The translations under genes were made by a program, and so were the position numbers. The notes under the pieces are model-generated. The model searched no databases. It was not told where the DNA came from and worked only from the letters and a program-made list of their open reading frames with translations. A DNA stretch of 64,000 nucleotides from JAPOXR01 sp963662395 (GTDB taxonomy: Bacteria > Pseudomonadota > Alphaproteobacteria > Rhodobacterales > Rhodobacteraceae): positions 1,674,001-1,738,000 of the forward strand of contig OY759511.1 in NCBI GenBank assembly GCA_963662395.1, read 5' to 3'. Positions 36,138-45,139 of this stretch are shown here, piece by piece. Position 1 is the stretch's first letter. The number at the start of each line of letters is the position of its first letter.

Positions 36138-37571
36138 TCACCCCTTCGGATTGAATACCTCCAGGCGTCCATCGTGAAACTCGATGTCGAGCCTGCCCCG
36201 GATCTCGGCCCGGGAGCGGGAGACCAGCACCTCCTCTCCATCCCTGACGACTGCGAAGCCCCGACCGAGGACCTGATGATACCCCAGCGATTCCAGCAAA
36301 CGGGAATGGCTCCTCAGCCGTGCCGATTCCCGGCCAAGCACCCGGTCGACCTGACTCCGAAGCCTGCCGGCCCGGGAGTCCATCTGGTCCCTGCCCCGGC
36401 CAATTGTCGATTGGATCAGATCCGGGCGCAGACGTGCAGCCAGACCGGACAGTTTGCCTTCGGCTCCCTGGACAATATTCGGTGCCCTCACCCGGCCAGC
36501 CAGCTGGCCGAATTGCAATTGCTGGACCTGGATTGCCGCCCGCAATGCCGAGGGGAGGCGACCCGACAGGCTGTCCAGCCTCTGCGCGGCGAAACCCGTC
36601 AACCGGTCCGGTTTCGGCAACCCGCGCGACAGACCGCCCAGGCGTTCCCGACCTCTCGATACCACCCGTCCGGTGCCGGCAGTCAGGCGGGAGCCCAGCC
36701 CCTGCAGGTCTGCCAGCAATTCGGACCGAACCGGCACCGCCCGTTCGGCCGCTGCCGACGGCGTGGGAGAGCGATGGTCGGCGGCGAGGTCAATCAGCGG
36801 GGTATCGGTTTCGTGGCCGATGGACGAAATCAGCGGAATTCGGCTTTCGAATGCTGCCCGGACTACATCTTCCTCGCTGAATCCGAGAAGGTCCTCCATC
36901 GAGCCACCACCCCTGGCGACGATCAGCAAATCCGGCCGAGGAACCACCGAGCCACGTTCAAGGCGATTGAATCCCCGTATGGCTGCCGCAACCTCGCTGG
37001 CACAATTCCGTCCCTGGACGGCCACTGGCCACAGGATGACATTTCTTGGAAAACGCTGGCGAAGCACATGCAGGATGTCCCTGATGACAGCGCCACCCGG
37101 CGAGGTGATCACGCCAATCATCCCCGGCAGGTAGGGAAGCGCCTGCTTGTGCTCCCCGTCGAACAGCCCTTCGGCCTGAAGCCTGATCCTTCGCTGTTCG
37201 ATCATGGCCAGCAATGCGCCCTCGCCGGCCGGCTCAAGGCTGTCGACGATCAGCTGGTATCTCGAACTTCCGGAATAGGCAGTCAGGTTGCCGGTCGCCA
37301 CATACTCGATGCCTTCCTGCGGAGGTCGGGGCAGCCTGGATGCCTTCGACTTCCAGAGCACTGCCGCCAGTTCGTGTCGCTCCTGCTTGAAAGTCAGGTA
37401 GACATGGCCGGACCGCGGCAGAGATACCGACGAGATTTCGCCGCGCACCCGTATCCGTCCGAAGGCATCATCCAGGGTCGACTTGACCTGCCGGGAAATC
37501 TCTTCGATCGAGTAGGTTCGGATATTGTCGCCGGGGATGTCGAATTCCTGGTCCAACCGACTGCCCACCAA
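36138..37571 (-). CDS. xseA: Exodeoxyribonuclease VII large subunit
   Basis: A 477-residue XseA. The N-terminal OB fold (YSIEEISRQVKSTLDDAFG; VRGEISSVSLPRSGHVYLTFK) binds single-stranded DNA. The catalytic domain has VITSPGGAVIRDILHVL, LIVARGGGSMEDLLGFSEE and IPLISSIGHETDTPLIDLAAD. It ends with a beta-strand tail (LGRGFAVVRDGEEVL). With XseB, not seen here, it degrades single-stranded DNA in mismatch repair and recombination. It starts 21 bases after the ferredoxin stop on the same strand. Confidence 0.95.
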   Translation of the reverse strand: MVGSRLDQEFDIPGDNIRTYSIEEISRQVKSTLDDAFGRIRVRGEISSVSLPRSGHVYLTFKQERHELAAVLWKSKASRLPRPPQEGIEYVATGNLTAYSGSSRYQLIVDSLEPAGEGALLAMIEQRRIRLQAEGLFDGEHKQALPYLPGMIGVITSPGGAVIRDILHVLRQRFPRNVILWPVAVQGRNCASEVAAAIRGFNRLERGSVVPRPDLLIVARGGGSMEDLLGFSEEDVVRAAFESRIPLISSIGHETDTPLIDLAADHRSPTPSAAAERAVPVRSELLADLQGLGSRLTAGTGRVVSRGRERLGGLSRGLPKPDRLTGFAAQRLDSLSGRLPSALRAAIQVQQLQFGQLAGRVRAPNIVQGAEGKLSGLAARLRPDLIQSTIGRGRDQMDSRAGRLRSQVDRVLGRESARLRSHSRLLESLGYHQVLGRGFAVVRDGEEVLVSRSRAEIRGRLDIEFHDGRLEVFNPKG

Positions 37572-37591
37572 TTCCCGCCGGACTTCCGGTC

Positions 37592-37915
37592 TCAGATCTG
37601 CTTTTCGGGCATCTGGACGACCAGCCCGTCAAGCTCATCGGTCACCCGCAACTGGCAGGTCAGCCGTGAGCGGACAGCATCGGGCTCAAAAGCAAAATCG
37701 AGCATGTCCTCCTCCATCGCCTCCATTTCCGGAAGCCGGTTCACCCAGGAGTCATCGACATAAACATGACAGGTCGAACATGCGCATGATCCGCCACAAT
37801 CTGCTTCGATGCCGGGAATGCTGTTGTCACGGGCGCCTTCCATGACCGTGAACCCGTTCGGCACGTCCACTTCGTGGCGTGTTCCATTGAACTCGATATA
37901 GGTGATCTTTGCCAT
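37592..37915 (-). CDS. [2Fe-2S] ferredoxin, adrenodoxin/FdxB type
   Basis: A 107-residue plant/adrenodoxin-type ferredoxin. The cluster cysteines lie in CGGSCACSTC, with the fourth in RLTCQL. VPNGFTVMEGARDNSIPGIEADC is typical of the vertebrate-type branch that includes bacterial iron-sulfur-assembly ferredoxins and cytochrome P450 redox partners. No isc or P450 gene is adjacent, so the partner is unknown. ATG at 37915 gives standard family length; upstream reading frame has no similarity. Confidence 0.92.
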   Translation of the reverse strand: MAKITYIEFNGTRHEVDVPNGFTVMEGARDNSIPGIEADCGGSCACSTCHVYVDDSWVNRLPEMEAMEEDMLDFAFEPDAVRSRLTCQLRVTDELDGLVVQMPEKQI

Positions 37916-38316
37916 GACCGAAACGCCGCAATTTCGAGGCCTAATAATACAGGGCCGCCACAACCGCCATATGTTTCTGGCACCGATCGACCGCCCGTCA
38001 ACTTCGCTGCACCCGGGAGCATTGTCACGAATGATGAAACCGTGTTGTGCCCGCCCGACAACCGAAAGACCACGAAATTTCCCGCTCCCGCAACCATCAT
38101 TGTATCGCAGCTGGTTCGCAGGTGATTGCAGGTCACGTGTGACATGCAGACAGGTCTTTGACACTTCCCGGCCAAGACGGCGGTCTGGTTTGGCAGCCGC
38201 GCTGCGGGTGTTGTCCGATGTAAATTGCCTGCCGCGGGTTGTTTGGACGCGGTCATTGGCATGGCCCGGAAGACAGCCCGAGGGCGCAGGTGTTCCGCAA
38301 TGTGAGGTTCGGTCTG
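37916..38316. other. Intergenic stretch upstream of ferredoxin
   Basis: Four hundred bases with a slightly higher A+T content than the flanks near 37920-38100. No gene was recognised on either strand. It should contain the promoter for the ferredoxin-xseA unit. On its right it meets the 3' end of the broken fic gene. Confidence 0.4.
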
Positions 38317-38413
38317 TTACGCGAGGGTCTGGCGGATGCAGCGCGTCATGGCGGCATGATCGCCGAAGTTGGGCCGGCGAGAGGCAACCAGCCAGGCAAC
38401 ACGGTCGATCCTT
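38317..38413 (-). pseudogene. 3' fragment of fic, cut off by IS insertion
   Basis: Minus-strand codons reading RIDRVAWLVASRRPNFGDHAAMTR up to a TAA at 38317 match the C-terminal helix of Fic proteins (…DLTRIDR..W…). The fragment continues the fic gene whose 5' part lies at 39719-40191, on the far side of the ISAzo13-type element. Confidence 0.7.
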
Positions 38414-39718
38414 AGGACACTCGCCAAAATAACTTGTCCATTTAGTGTAGATGCTGTGCCATGCTGCCATGGATTGCATGACAGAGACCTTGCAGCACAG
38501 GTTCGAGATGATGCACCCGGTTCTGGACGAACGGGGACGCCGTCTCTGGGCCGGCGTCGAGGCCAGCGCCATCGGCCGGGGCGGGATTTCACGCGTGGCC
38601 GAGGCGACAGGTCTTTCGCGGACCACGATCCGGCAGGGAATCAGGGATGCCGCGTCGACAAACCGGGAACCTGCCGAGACCAGTCCAGCCGATGGAAGAG
38701 TGCGAAAGCCGGGCGGCGGACGCAAGCGGCTGACCGAGAGGGACCCGCAGCTGGTATCCGCCCTCGAGGCCCGGCTGGAGCCGGTCACCTGCGGTGGTCC
38801 GGAAAGCCCCTTGCGCTGGACCTGCAACAGCGCCGCCTCGCTGGCGGCGCGGATGGAGGCCGAGGGCTACCAGGTCAGCGAGCGCACGGTGAACCGGTTG
38901 CTGCACGAACTCGGCTACTCCCTGCAGGCCAATCGGAAGACCATCGAGGGCAGGCAGCATCCGGACCGGGACGCGCAGTTCCGGAGAATCAATCGCCGGG
39001 TCCGGGCATTCCAGAGGCTGGGCCAGCCGGTGATCTCGGTGGACACCAGGAAGAAGGAACTGGTGGGCCCGTTTCGAAATGGCGGCAGGGAATGGCATCC
39101 CAAGGGCCGGCCATGGCCCGTGAACATGCATGATTTTCCGGACCCCGGGCTTGGCCGGGCCATTCCTTGTGGTGTATATGATCTGACCGCCAACACCGGC
39201 TGGGTCAGTGTCGGCATTGCCAGTGACACCGCTGAATTCGCCGTGGAGACCATACGGCGCTGGTGGGAGCGGATGGGCTCCCCGCTCTGGCCGGATGCCA
39301 GGCGCCTGCTGATCACCACCGATGGCGGTGGCTCGAGGGGCAGCCGCAATCGCCTGTGGAAGCTGGAGATCCGGCGCCTGGCCGACCGGCTGGGGCTGAC
39401 CATCTCCATCTGCCACTTTCCGCCAGGCACCAGCAAGTGGAACAAGATCGAGCACCGCATGTTCTGCCACATCACCCGGAACCGACGCGGCAAGCCGCTT
39501 GTCAGCCACCAGGTGATCGTGAACCTGATTGCCGCCGCCGCCACCAGGGCCGGTCTTTCGATCCGCTCCGATATCGACGAGAGAGAACATGCAACCGGCA
39601 TCAAGGTCACCGACGACCAGATGGAGGGGCTCTCGATCAGGCGGGCCGGCTTTCACGGCGAGTGGAACTACACCCTGCTGCCGCGGTGCTGAATGGGCAG
39701 GTTGGTTTGGCGAGCTTG
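38414..39718 (+). mobile_element. ISAzo13-family insertion sequence
   Basis: A 1.3-kb element with one transposase gene. Near its ends are imperfect inverted repeats, CTCGCCAAAATAACTTG at 38420 and, on the other strand from 39714, CTCGCCAAACCAACCTG; 20 of 25 positions match. Exact ends are inferred from a 3-base repeat CTT (38411-38413 and 39719-39721). Removing the element and one CTT copy rejoins fic in frame as DLTRIDR, the expected family sequence. That makes the boundary call stronger than the repeats alone. Confidence 0.8.
38451..39692 (+). CDS. ISAzo13 family transposase
   Basis: A 413-residue DDE-type transposase. The N-terminal HTH region (GGISRVAEATGLSRTTIRQGIRD) is followed by the family stretch RKPGGGRKRLTERDPQL and SERTVNRLLHELGYSLQANRKTIEG. 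The catalytic core shows PVISVDTRKKELVGPF, LLITTDGGGSRGSRNRLWK and FPPGTSKWNKIEHRMFCHITRN. The reading frame is intact, so the element could be active. In-frame ATGs at 38469 and 38478 are alternative starts. Confidence 0.85.
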   Translation: MLCHAAMDCMTETLQHRFEMMHPVLDERGRRLWAGVEASAIGRGGISRVAEATGLSRTTIRQGIRDAASTNREPAETSPADGRVRKPGGGRKRLTERDPQLVSALEARLEPVTCGGPESPLRWTCNSAASLAARMEAEGYQVSERTVNRLLHELGYSLQANRKTIEGRQHPDRDAQFRRINRRVRAFQRLGQPVISVDTRKKELVGPFRNGGREWHPKGRPWPVNMHDFPDPGLGRAIPCGVYDLTANTGWVSVGIASDTAEFAVETIRRWWERMGSPLWPDARRLLITTDGGGSRGSRNRLWKLEIRRLADRLGLTISICHFPPGTSKWNKIEHRMFCHITRNRRGKPLVSHQVIVNLIAAAATRAGLSIRSDIDEREHATGIKVTDDQMEGLSIRRAGFHGEWNYTLLPRC

Positions 39719-40191
39719 CTTGTGAGGTCGATGGCGTGTCCGGCGGGCCAAGCAAGCTGCCTCAGATACCGAAATTGCGTGCGACCGTTGCCCTCCCGGA
39801 ACGGGTGGACATGGTGGACGTCGCCCAGAACCGAACCCGCCCCCTCGGCAAACTCGTCCGGCCCCGTTCCCTGGAAATACCCGGCTGCCAAGATGCGGCG
39901 GTTGATGTCCGCCATGCCAACAGCGATAAACCGAGTCGGCTGGAACCAGCTCTCACTATTGGTGATCTCCACCGTACGGACCTCGCCCGCTCACGCATAG
40001 ACATCCTGGAACAAGTGACGGTGAATTGCATGCAGATGGGCGAGATCGAAATCGCCAGTCGGAACCAACTCCAAAAGGCGTTGGCCGACGAGATATCGCT
40101 CCGAAGCCTCCGACGCCTGAGGGTCCCCTTCATCCAGTTTGTTGCGGAGAACGCTGTAATCAGGTGGATAACAGTAATCGCGGTCGCTCAT
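39719..40191 (-). pseudogene. fic toxin gene, 5' part with nonsense codon
   Basis: Fic-domain AMP-transferase toxin. The N-terminus (YPPDYSVLRNKLDEGDP; LHAIHRHLFQDVYA) is followed by TGA at 39991-39993, where the family has Trp in VYxWAGxxR. The same frame then continues AGEVRTVEITN and the active-site loop HPFREGNGRTQ. The gene is then cut after HAIDLT by the ISAzo13 element. It is therefore inactivated twice. The ATG at 40191 overlaps the stop of the small upstream antitoxin gene. Confidence 0.8.
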
Positions 40192-40349
40192 ACCGCCGCG
40201 GCGACGCGGCGGTCTTCTATTCGACGGAAGATATAGGCGCGTCGCCGGTCGTGCGGCAATCCCTCGTGCTCAAACATCTCGAACATGACGATCTCTTCAG
40301 CCGTAAACGGATTACCCTCAATCGCCTGCAACGTTGGGGGCAGAATCAT
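40188..40349 (-). CDS. VbhA-like antitoxin of Fic
   Basis: A 53-residue protein too short for routine gene finding, directly upstream of fic and overlapping its start as ATGA. It reads MILPPTLQAIEGNPFTAEEI and continues FEHEGLPHDRRRAYIFRRIED. The IEGNPFT and EGLxxxxRRAYI patterns resemble the VbhA family of Fic antitoxins, whose inhibitory helix plugs the Fic active site. The frame is open although its toxin is destroyed. Assignment rests on size, position and short motifs. Confidence 0.65.
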   Translation of the reverse strand: MILPPTLQAIEGNPFTAEEIVMFEMFEHEGLPHDRRRAYIFRRIEDRRVAAAV

Positions 40350-40497
40350 GCTTCATTCTGGGCATGACGTGAAGTTAACACGTTCCGCCAGCAAATCCGA
40401 CAGGTATCGCGCATGGAGTACGACATGTCTTCATCGGCTTCGAGGCACCGGTCAAAACCAGGCAGACGGACACTAGGTCACCGAGGGAAGAGCATGC

Positions 40498-41868
40498 ATG
40501 AATCAGTCGGCAAAGTCCTCGGTTACGGCCGAACTTGCCCGATGGGTCGTCGATCTTGTGGAAAATGATGTGCCTCCTGAAGTTCGCCGGGAAGGCGTAC
40601 GCACGTTCGTGAATTGGCTGGGCTGTACGGTAGGTGGATCGAAACACGAATCAGTGGACGCCGCACTGCGCGTCCTGAATCCCTTTTCGGGTACGAGATC
40701 GTCGACCGTCATCGGAAGGACAACGCGGCTGGATGCGTTGGGTGCATCTCTCGTCAACGGGATTTCCTCTCACGTTCTCGATTACGACGACACCCATCTC
40801 AAGACAATCATCCATCCCGCCGGACCGGTTTCGTCTGCCTTGCTGGCGCTTGCCGAACTGCGACCCGTGTCGAGCCGGGAATTCCTGACCGCGCAGATTA
40901 TCGGTACGGAGGTCGAATGCCGGATCGGAAACTCCGTGTATCCCGACCACTATGACCGAGGATGGCATATCACGGGAACTGCAGGCGTTTTCGGGAGCGC
41001 CGCGGCCTGCGGCCGCGCAATCGGTCTTGGAACTCGGCGGATGCAATGGGCGCTTGGACTGGCGGCCACCCAGTCTTCGGGAATCCGGGAAATGTTCGGA
41101 ACAATGACGAAGTCATTCCATCCCGGGGCGGCAGCAAGGAACGGAATGATGTCGGCGTTGCTGGCGGAAGCTGAATTCGACAGTTCCGGACAGGGTATTG
41201 AAGCCCGGCGCGGCTGGGCCAACGTCGTTTCGGACAAGCCCGACTTTGACGAAATCCTCGGTGAACTCGGCACCAGATGGGAATCGGCCCTGAACAGCTA
41301 CAAGCCATTTGCGTGCGGAATTGTTATCCATCCGGCAATCGACGGCTGTCGGAAAATCCGAGAGGAAATTGGCGCCGACCGGGTCACGCGCATCGAAAGG
41401 GTCGAAATCACGGCTGCGCCACTGGTCCTTGAGCTGACCGGAAAAACGTCCCCGGGAACCGGCCTCGAAGGCAAATTCTCGGTCTTTCACGCCGCGGCCT
41501 GCGCGCTCTTGCGGGGCGACGGATCCCCGGAGGCCTTCACTGACGAGGCTGTCAATGATCCAGAGGTCGTCGCGATGCGTGCACGAATTCATGTCAATAC
41601 AAGTGCTGACATTCGGGAAGATTCGGTTTCCATCAAGATCTGCTTCAAGGATGGAACCGGGCTCGAAAAGTGGATCGATCATGCGGTCGGAAGCCGTGAT
41701 AATCCCTTGACCGACTCGCAACTCGACGAGAAGTTTCTTGACCAGGCACGAACAGTCCTGGGAGATGCCCGGGCTCGTGTTCTACTTGCGAAGGCATGGC
41801 GAATCGGTGCCTCCGAAAGCCCCATGGCAATTGCCCGCGCCTCCGTACCCGGCGTCAAGGAAAACTGA
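40498..41868 (+). CDS. MmgE/PrpD family protein
   Basis: A 456-residue member of the MmgE/PrpD (2-methylcitrate dehydratase-like) family. Visible blocks include EGVRTFVNWLGCTVGGSKHES, SHVLDYDDTHLKTIIHPAGPV, GTEVECRIGNSVYPDHYDRGWHITGTAGVFGSAAA and MTKSFHPGAAARNGMMSALLA. The family has dehydratases and isomerases such as aconitate isomerase-like and iminodisuccinate-related enzymes; the substrate is unknown. The gene stands alone between the fic remnant and a gene-poor stretch. GAGGGAAG precedes the start. Confidence 0.88.
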   Translation: MNQSAKSSVTAELARWVVDLVENDVPPEVRREGVRTFVNWLGCTVGGSKHESVDAALRVLNPFSGTRSSTVIGRTTRLDALGASLVNGISSHVLDYDDTHLKTIIHPAGPVSSALLALAELRPVSSREFLTAQIIGTEVECRIGNSVYPDHYDRGWHITGTAGVFGSAAACGRAIGLGTRRMQWALGLAATQSSGIREMFGTMTKSFHPGAAARNGMMSALLAEAEFDSSGQGIEARRGWANVVSDKPDFDEILGELGTRWESALNSYKPFACGIVIHPAIDGCRKIREEIGADRVTRIERVEITAAPLVLELTGKTSPGTGLEGKFSVFHAAACALLRGDGSPEAFTDEAVNDPEVVAMRARIHVNTSADIREDSVSIKICFKDGTGLEKWIDHAVGSRDNPLTDSQLDEKFLDQARTVLGDARARVLLAKAWRIGASESPMAIARASVPGVKEN

Positions 41869-42424
41869 ATGGAATTCGGAGCCCCTGGAATCATCAGCCC
41901 GATGACCAGTGCAGAGGTGTCGCGCTTGCGAAATATGGTACTCCGTCTGTTGATCTATCCGAAATGATGCGAAACACTTCCGACCCGGGCAGCCATCTCG
42001 ATGCAGTTCCGGGTCCAGAGGAGAATTCGCTTGCTCGGAACCATGTCGATCAGCGGTAGCTCGAACCCGTCTTCGAAGCCGGTCACTGCGCAGGGACGTC
42101 TTGTCAAGTCCGACTTCCTGCATTCGACCGCGTCGCCGAGAACGGCAGGATTTGTCCGGATTTCCATTGTCTTCATCGCCTGCTTGCCAACTCGCTGAAC
42201 TCCAAATCCGACGATGGCTCAACTGCCCGACGGTGCGCGTGACTCCGGACAGCCTCCACTCTACCATGGCGGAGATTGAACATCCGTTCGCGCTACAAAA
42301 GTCGGATCGCACGACGCCCATGCCCGAGGAATTGAACAGGGCTGCGTTTCGGCCAATGAGCGTTGCCGGGAATTCCGAAGCGTGAGTGGCGGACCGGGAT
42401 TCCCGAATACGTTTCCCGGAATAA
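41869..42424. other. Gene-poor stretch, possibly decayed
   Basis: About 550 bases between the MmgE/PrpD gene and the degP terminator. Short frames on the minus strand (around 41955-42176) read as plausible protein, but no family motif was recognised, and they are interrupted by stops. It may be a decayed gene. Nothing firm can be named. Confidence 0.4.
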
Positions 42425-42446
42425 ACGGGCGCCGGAAGGCGCCCGT
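42425..42446 (-). terminator. Rho-independent terminator of degP
   Basis: A perfect 9-bp stem ACGGGCGCC/GGCGCCCGT with a four-base loop, followed on the minus strand by TTTATTCC. It starts about 20 bases past the degP stop codon. This is the clearest terminator in the window. Confidence 0.75.
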
Positions 42447-42468
42447 CAGATCAATGTCATTGAATGGA

Positions 42469-43947
42469 TCAACCGCCAAGCGGCAGGCCGACAAACAGTT
42501 GCCTTCCTCCTCGCTCGATCAACACCAGTACATTGTTCCTGCCGGCATTTCTGACCTTCCTGATGCCATCCCTGACATCATCGATTGACGATACCGGGGC
42601 ATGATCGACCCCGACGATGACGTCGCCCGGGCGAATATTCAATTCGAATGCCGTAGATGTCTCCGAGACTTCGAGCACTGCCAGTCCGGCGGCATCATCC
42701 GCCAGGCCGAACTGCTCCCTGACCTCCGGCGTAAGCTCGCCAAGCCTGATCCCGAGCAGATCGGCGGAATCCGATTCCGGCTCCTTGGCCAGTGAGGCAT
42801 TGACCACCATCTCCTCGGCTTCCTCGCGGCTGCCAACCAGGACTTCGATGGTCATCTCTTCCTGGTCGCGCAGAACGATAATGGGCGCCCGGGTGCCGGC
42901 CTTGGTGTCGCCGACAACCCTGACAAGCGTGCGAACATCGGGAATTTCCTCGTCGTTGAACGAGAGAATGATGTCGCCTTGCTTCAGGCCGGCATCCTGA
43001 GCCGGACCATCCGGCACGTCGGCAATGATTGCCCCGGCTGCATTCTCCATGCCGACAGCCTCGGCGATTTCCGGAGTTACCGTCTGCAGCAGCACGCCGA
43101 TCCAGCCTCTCCTTGTCGTTCCGAATTCATCCAGTTGCGCCACCACTTTCGATACCACTGCCGACGACATCGAAAATCCGATCCCGATGGATCCGGCCCT
43201 GGCACCTGGCGGGCTGATGATTGCAGTATTGACGCCAATGACCTCGCCATCGAGGTTGAACAACGGGCCACCCGAATTCCCGACATTCATCGCGGCATCG
43301 GTCTGCAGGAAGTCATCGTAACTGCCGCGCAACGACCTGTTCCTGGCCGAAACGATCCCGGATGACACGGAGAAGCCGTAGCCATGCGGATTACCGATCA
43401 CCAGAACCGGGTCACCAACCCGGACATCCTCGCTGTCGCCGAATTCGACTGTCGGCAACGGCTCATCTGCGTCAACCCTCAGGAGGGCGATATCGGTCTT
43501 CGGATCGGCACCAACGATTTCCGCCTCAAGCTCGGTTCCATCATAGAGCTGGACGACGATTTTCGAGGTACCGTCAATGACATGATTGTTGGTGACCACC
43601 AGGCCATGCTCGGCGATAATGAAACCGGAGCCGAGCGCCCTTCCCGGACGTGACTGGCGCGGCATCTGGTTCTTGTCGAAGAACTCCTTGAAATACTCGT
43701 AGAATGGCGAGTTCTTCGGGAAGTTGAATTCCGGCATGTTGGCCGATGCATTTGCCTGCTTGATCACGTAGATGCTGACCACTGACGGGCGAAGTTCTTC
43801 CACCAGTTCGGCATAACCGTCATGGGCAATCGCTGGTGACGTCACCATGGTGAAGGCGGCCAGCACCATGGCACCAAGCGCAAGCGACAGCCGGGAAAAG
43901 AGGCTGGCGCCGGTTGGGTCTGGAGATGAACTGTATTCGATTGCCAT
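42469..43947 (-). CDS. degP: DegP/Do family periplasmic serine endoprotease
   Basis: A 492-residue envelope protease and chaperone. A signal peptide (SLALGAMVLAAFTMVTSPAIA) is followed by the trypsin-like domain: His in VTNNHVIDG, Asp in KTDIALLRVDAD, Ser in MNVGNSGGPLFN. Two PDZ domains follow (GVLLQTVTPEIAEAVG...; LGIRLGELTPEVREQFG...). It degrades misfolded periplasmic proteins. ATG at 43947 has GGAACAGGA upstream; the longer frame to 44004 lacks a signal-compatible start. It is downstream of hflK-hflC-DUF2065, matching a membrane-quality-control cluster. Confidence 0.93.
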   Translation of the reverse strand: MAIEYSSSPDPTGASLFSRLSLALGAMVLAAFTMVTSPAIAHDGYAELVEELRPSVVSIYVIKQANASANMPEFNFPKNSPFYEYFKEFFDKNQMPRQSRPGRALGSGFIIAEHGLVVTNNHVIDGTSKIVVQLYDGTELEAEIVGADPKTDIALLRVDADEPLPTVEFGDSEDVRVGDPVLVIGNPHGYGFSVSSGIVSARNRSLRGSYDDFLQTDAAMNVGNSGGPLFNLDGEVIGVNTAIISPPGARAGSIGIGFSMSSAVVSKVVAQLDEFGTTRRGWIGVLLQTVTPEIAEAVGMENAAGAIIADVPDGPAQDAGLKQGDIILSFNDEEIPDVRTLVRVVGDTKAGTRAPIIVLRDQEEMTIEVLVGSREEAEEMVVNASLAKEPESDSADLLGIRLGELTPEVREQFGLADDAAGLAVLEVSETSTAFELNIRPGDVIVGVDHAPVSSIDDVRDGIRKVRNAGRNNVLVLIERGGRQLFVGLPLGG

Positions 43948-44075
43948 TTTCCTGTTCCTTCTGTTCTTTTTCTGCAACCCTTGAGCCGCTACAGAGTCAG
44001 CCACTCCGGGCCTGGCAATATTGAACCAATCCAGTGTCGTTTTCCGCTAAATTTTTCGTGACGCCCGCCCGGAGC

Positions 44076-44273
44076 TCAGCCGAGAAACATGCGGGCTACC
44101 CACACCACGAGAACACCGACCGCCATCGCAAACAACCCGAGATACCGGCGCACCTCCACCGGAAGCCGAACCAGGGCACGCAGGGCGTCCTCCATGCGTC
44201 GAGGCGCAAGAACCAGCACCAGCCCCTCGATGACGGCTACAAGGCCGAGTGCCAGGACAATCTCCGCAATCAC
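44076..44273 (-). CDS. DUF2065 family membrane protein
   Basis: A 65-residue protein with two membrane segments (ALGLVAVIEGLVLVLAP and LGLFAMAVGVLVVWVARMF) separated by a basic stretch with RRMEDALRALVRLP, the DUF2065 pattern. Its start overlaps the hflC stop by four bases (ATGA), so it is translated with the HflKC complex. Function is unknown, but this linkage is common among alphaproteobacteria. Confidence 0.85.
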   Translation of the reverse strand: MIAEIVLALGLVAVIEGLVLVLAPRRMEDALRALVRLPVEVRRYLGLFAMAVGVLVVWVARMFLG

Positions 44274-45139
44274 TCCCCGTCAACACTCTTGAGGTAGTCG
44301 AAGAACTCGCTGTCCGGGGTCATCACGATCGACGTGTTGTCCTGCCGGAGCGCTGTCTCATATGCAGAAAGTGACCTGTAGAAGTTGAAGAATTCCGGAT
44401 CCTTTCCGAATGCCTCGGCGAAAATGGCGTTCCGTATGGCATCGGCCTCACCACGGGTGATCTCGGCCTGCTTCTGGGCCTCCGAGACAATCTCGACCTG
44501 GGTCCGGTCAGCCTGAGCCCTGATCTTCTGGGCCGCCTCATCACCGCGGGCGATCTCGTCGGCCGCTTCCCGCTCCCTCTCTGCGCGCATCCGCCCGAAG
44601 GTCGCCTCGAGGTTCTGCGTGGGCAGGTCGGTCCGTTTCAGCTTGACATCGATGATTTCCACACCGAGATTTTCCGCCTCGATCTTGGCGGTATCCCTGA
44701 TTTGTGACATCAACGCTCCCCGGTCAGCTGACAGGATGGTGTTCGAGGCCACCGATCCCAGCACCTCCCGGGTGGCGGCGTTGAGAATTCTCTCCAAGCG
44801 GGTTTCGGCCGACCGAACACCACCGACGCCAACCGCCTCCCTGAAGCGGACCACATCCTGGATCCGGTAGCGGGCAAACGCGTCCACGACCAGCCGCCGG
44901 TCGTCAAGCGGAGTGATTTCCAGCGATTGGGTCTCGAATGAAAGTATCCGGTCATCGTAGCGGACCACTTCCTGAATGGCCGGAATCTTGAAGGCAAGCC
45001 CCGGTGACTCCTTGACCGAGCGAACCTGTCCAAACTGCAGGACGAGCGCCTTCTCCCGCTCATCAACGATGAAGACGGAGCTGAGTATGCCGACCACGAC
45101 AATCGCCGCTGCGGCTGCAATCAATGCTGATCTGTTCAT
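44270..45139 (-). CDS. hflC: Protease modulator HflC
   Basis: A 289-residue SPFH/band-7 protein with an N-terminal membrane anchor (LIAAAAAIVVVGILSSVFIV). The SPFH domain includes EKALVLQFGQVRSVKESPGLAFKIP and VDAFARYRIQDVVRFREAV. A long coiled coil follows around residues 185-245 (GRMRAEREREAADEIARGDEAA). HflC and HflK form a ring around FtsH and modulate its proteolysis. It overlaps hflK by four bases. Confidence 0.94.
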   Translation of the reverse strand: MNRSALIAAAAAIVVVGILSSVFIVDEREKALVLQFGQVRSVKESPGLAFKIPAIQEVVRYDDRILSFETQSLEITPLDDRRLVVDAFARYRIQDVVRFREAVGVGGVRSAETRLERILNAATREVLGSVASNTILSADRGALMSQIRDTAKIEAENLGVEIIDVKLKRTDLPTQNLEATFGRMRAEREREAADEIARGDEAAQKIRAQADRTQVEIVSEAQKQAEITRGEADAIRNAIFAEAFGKDPEFFNFYRSLSAYETALRQDNTSIVMTPDSEFFDYLKSVDGE

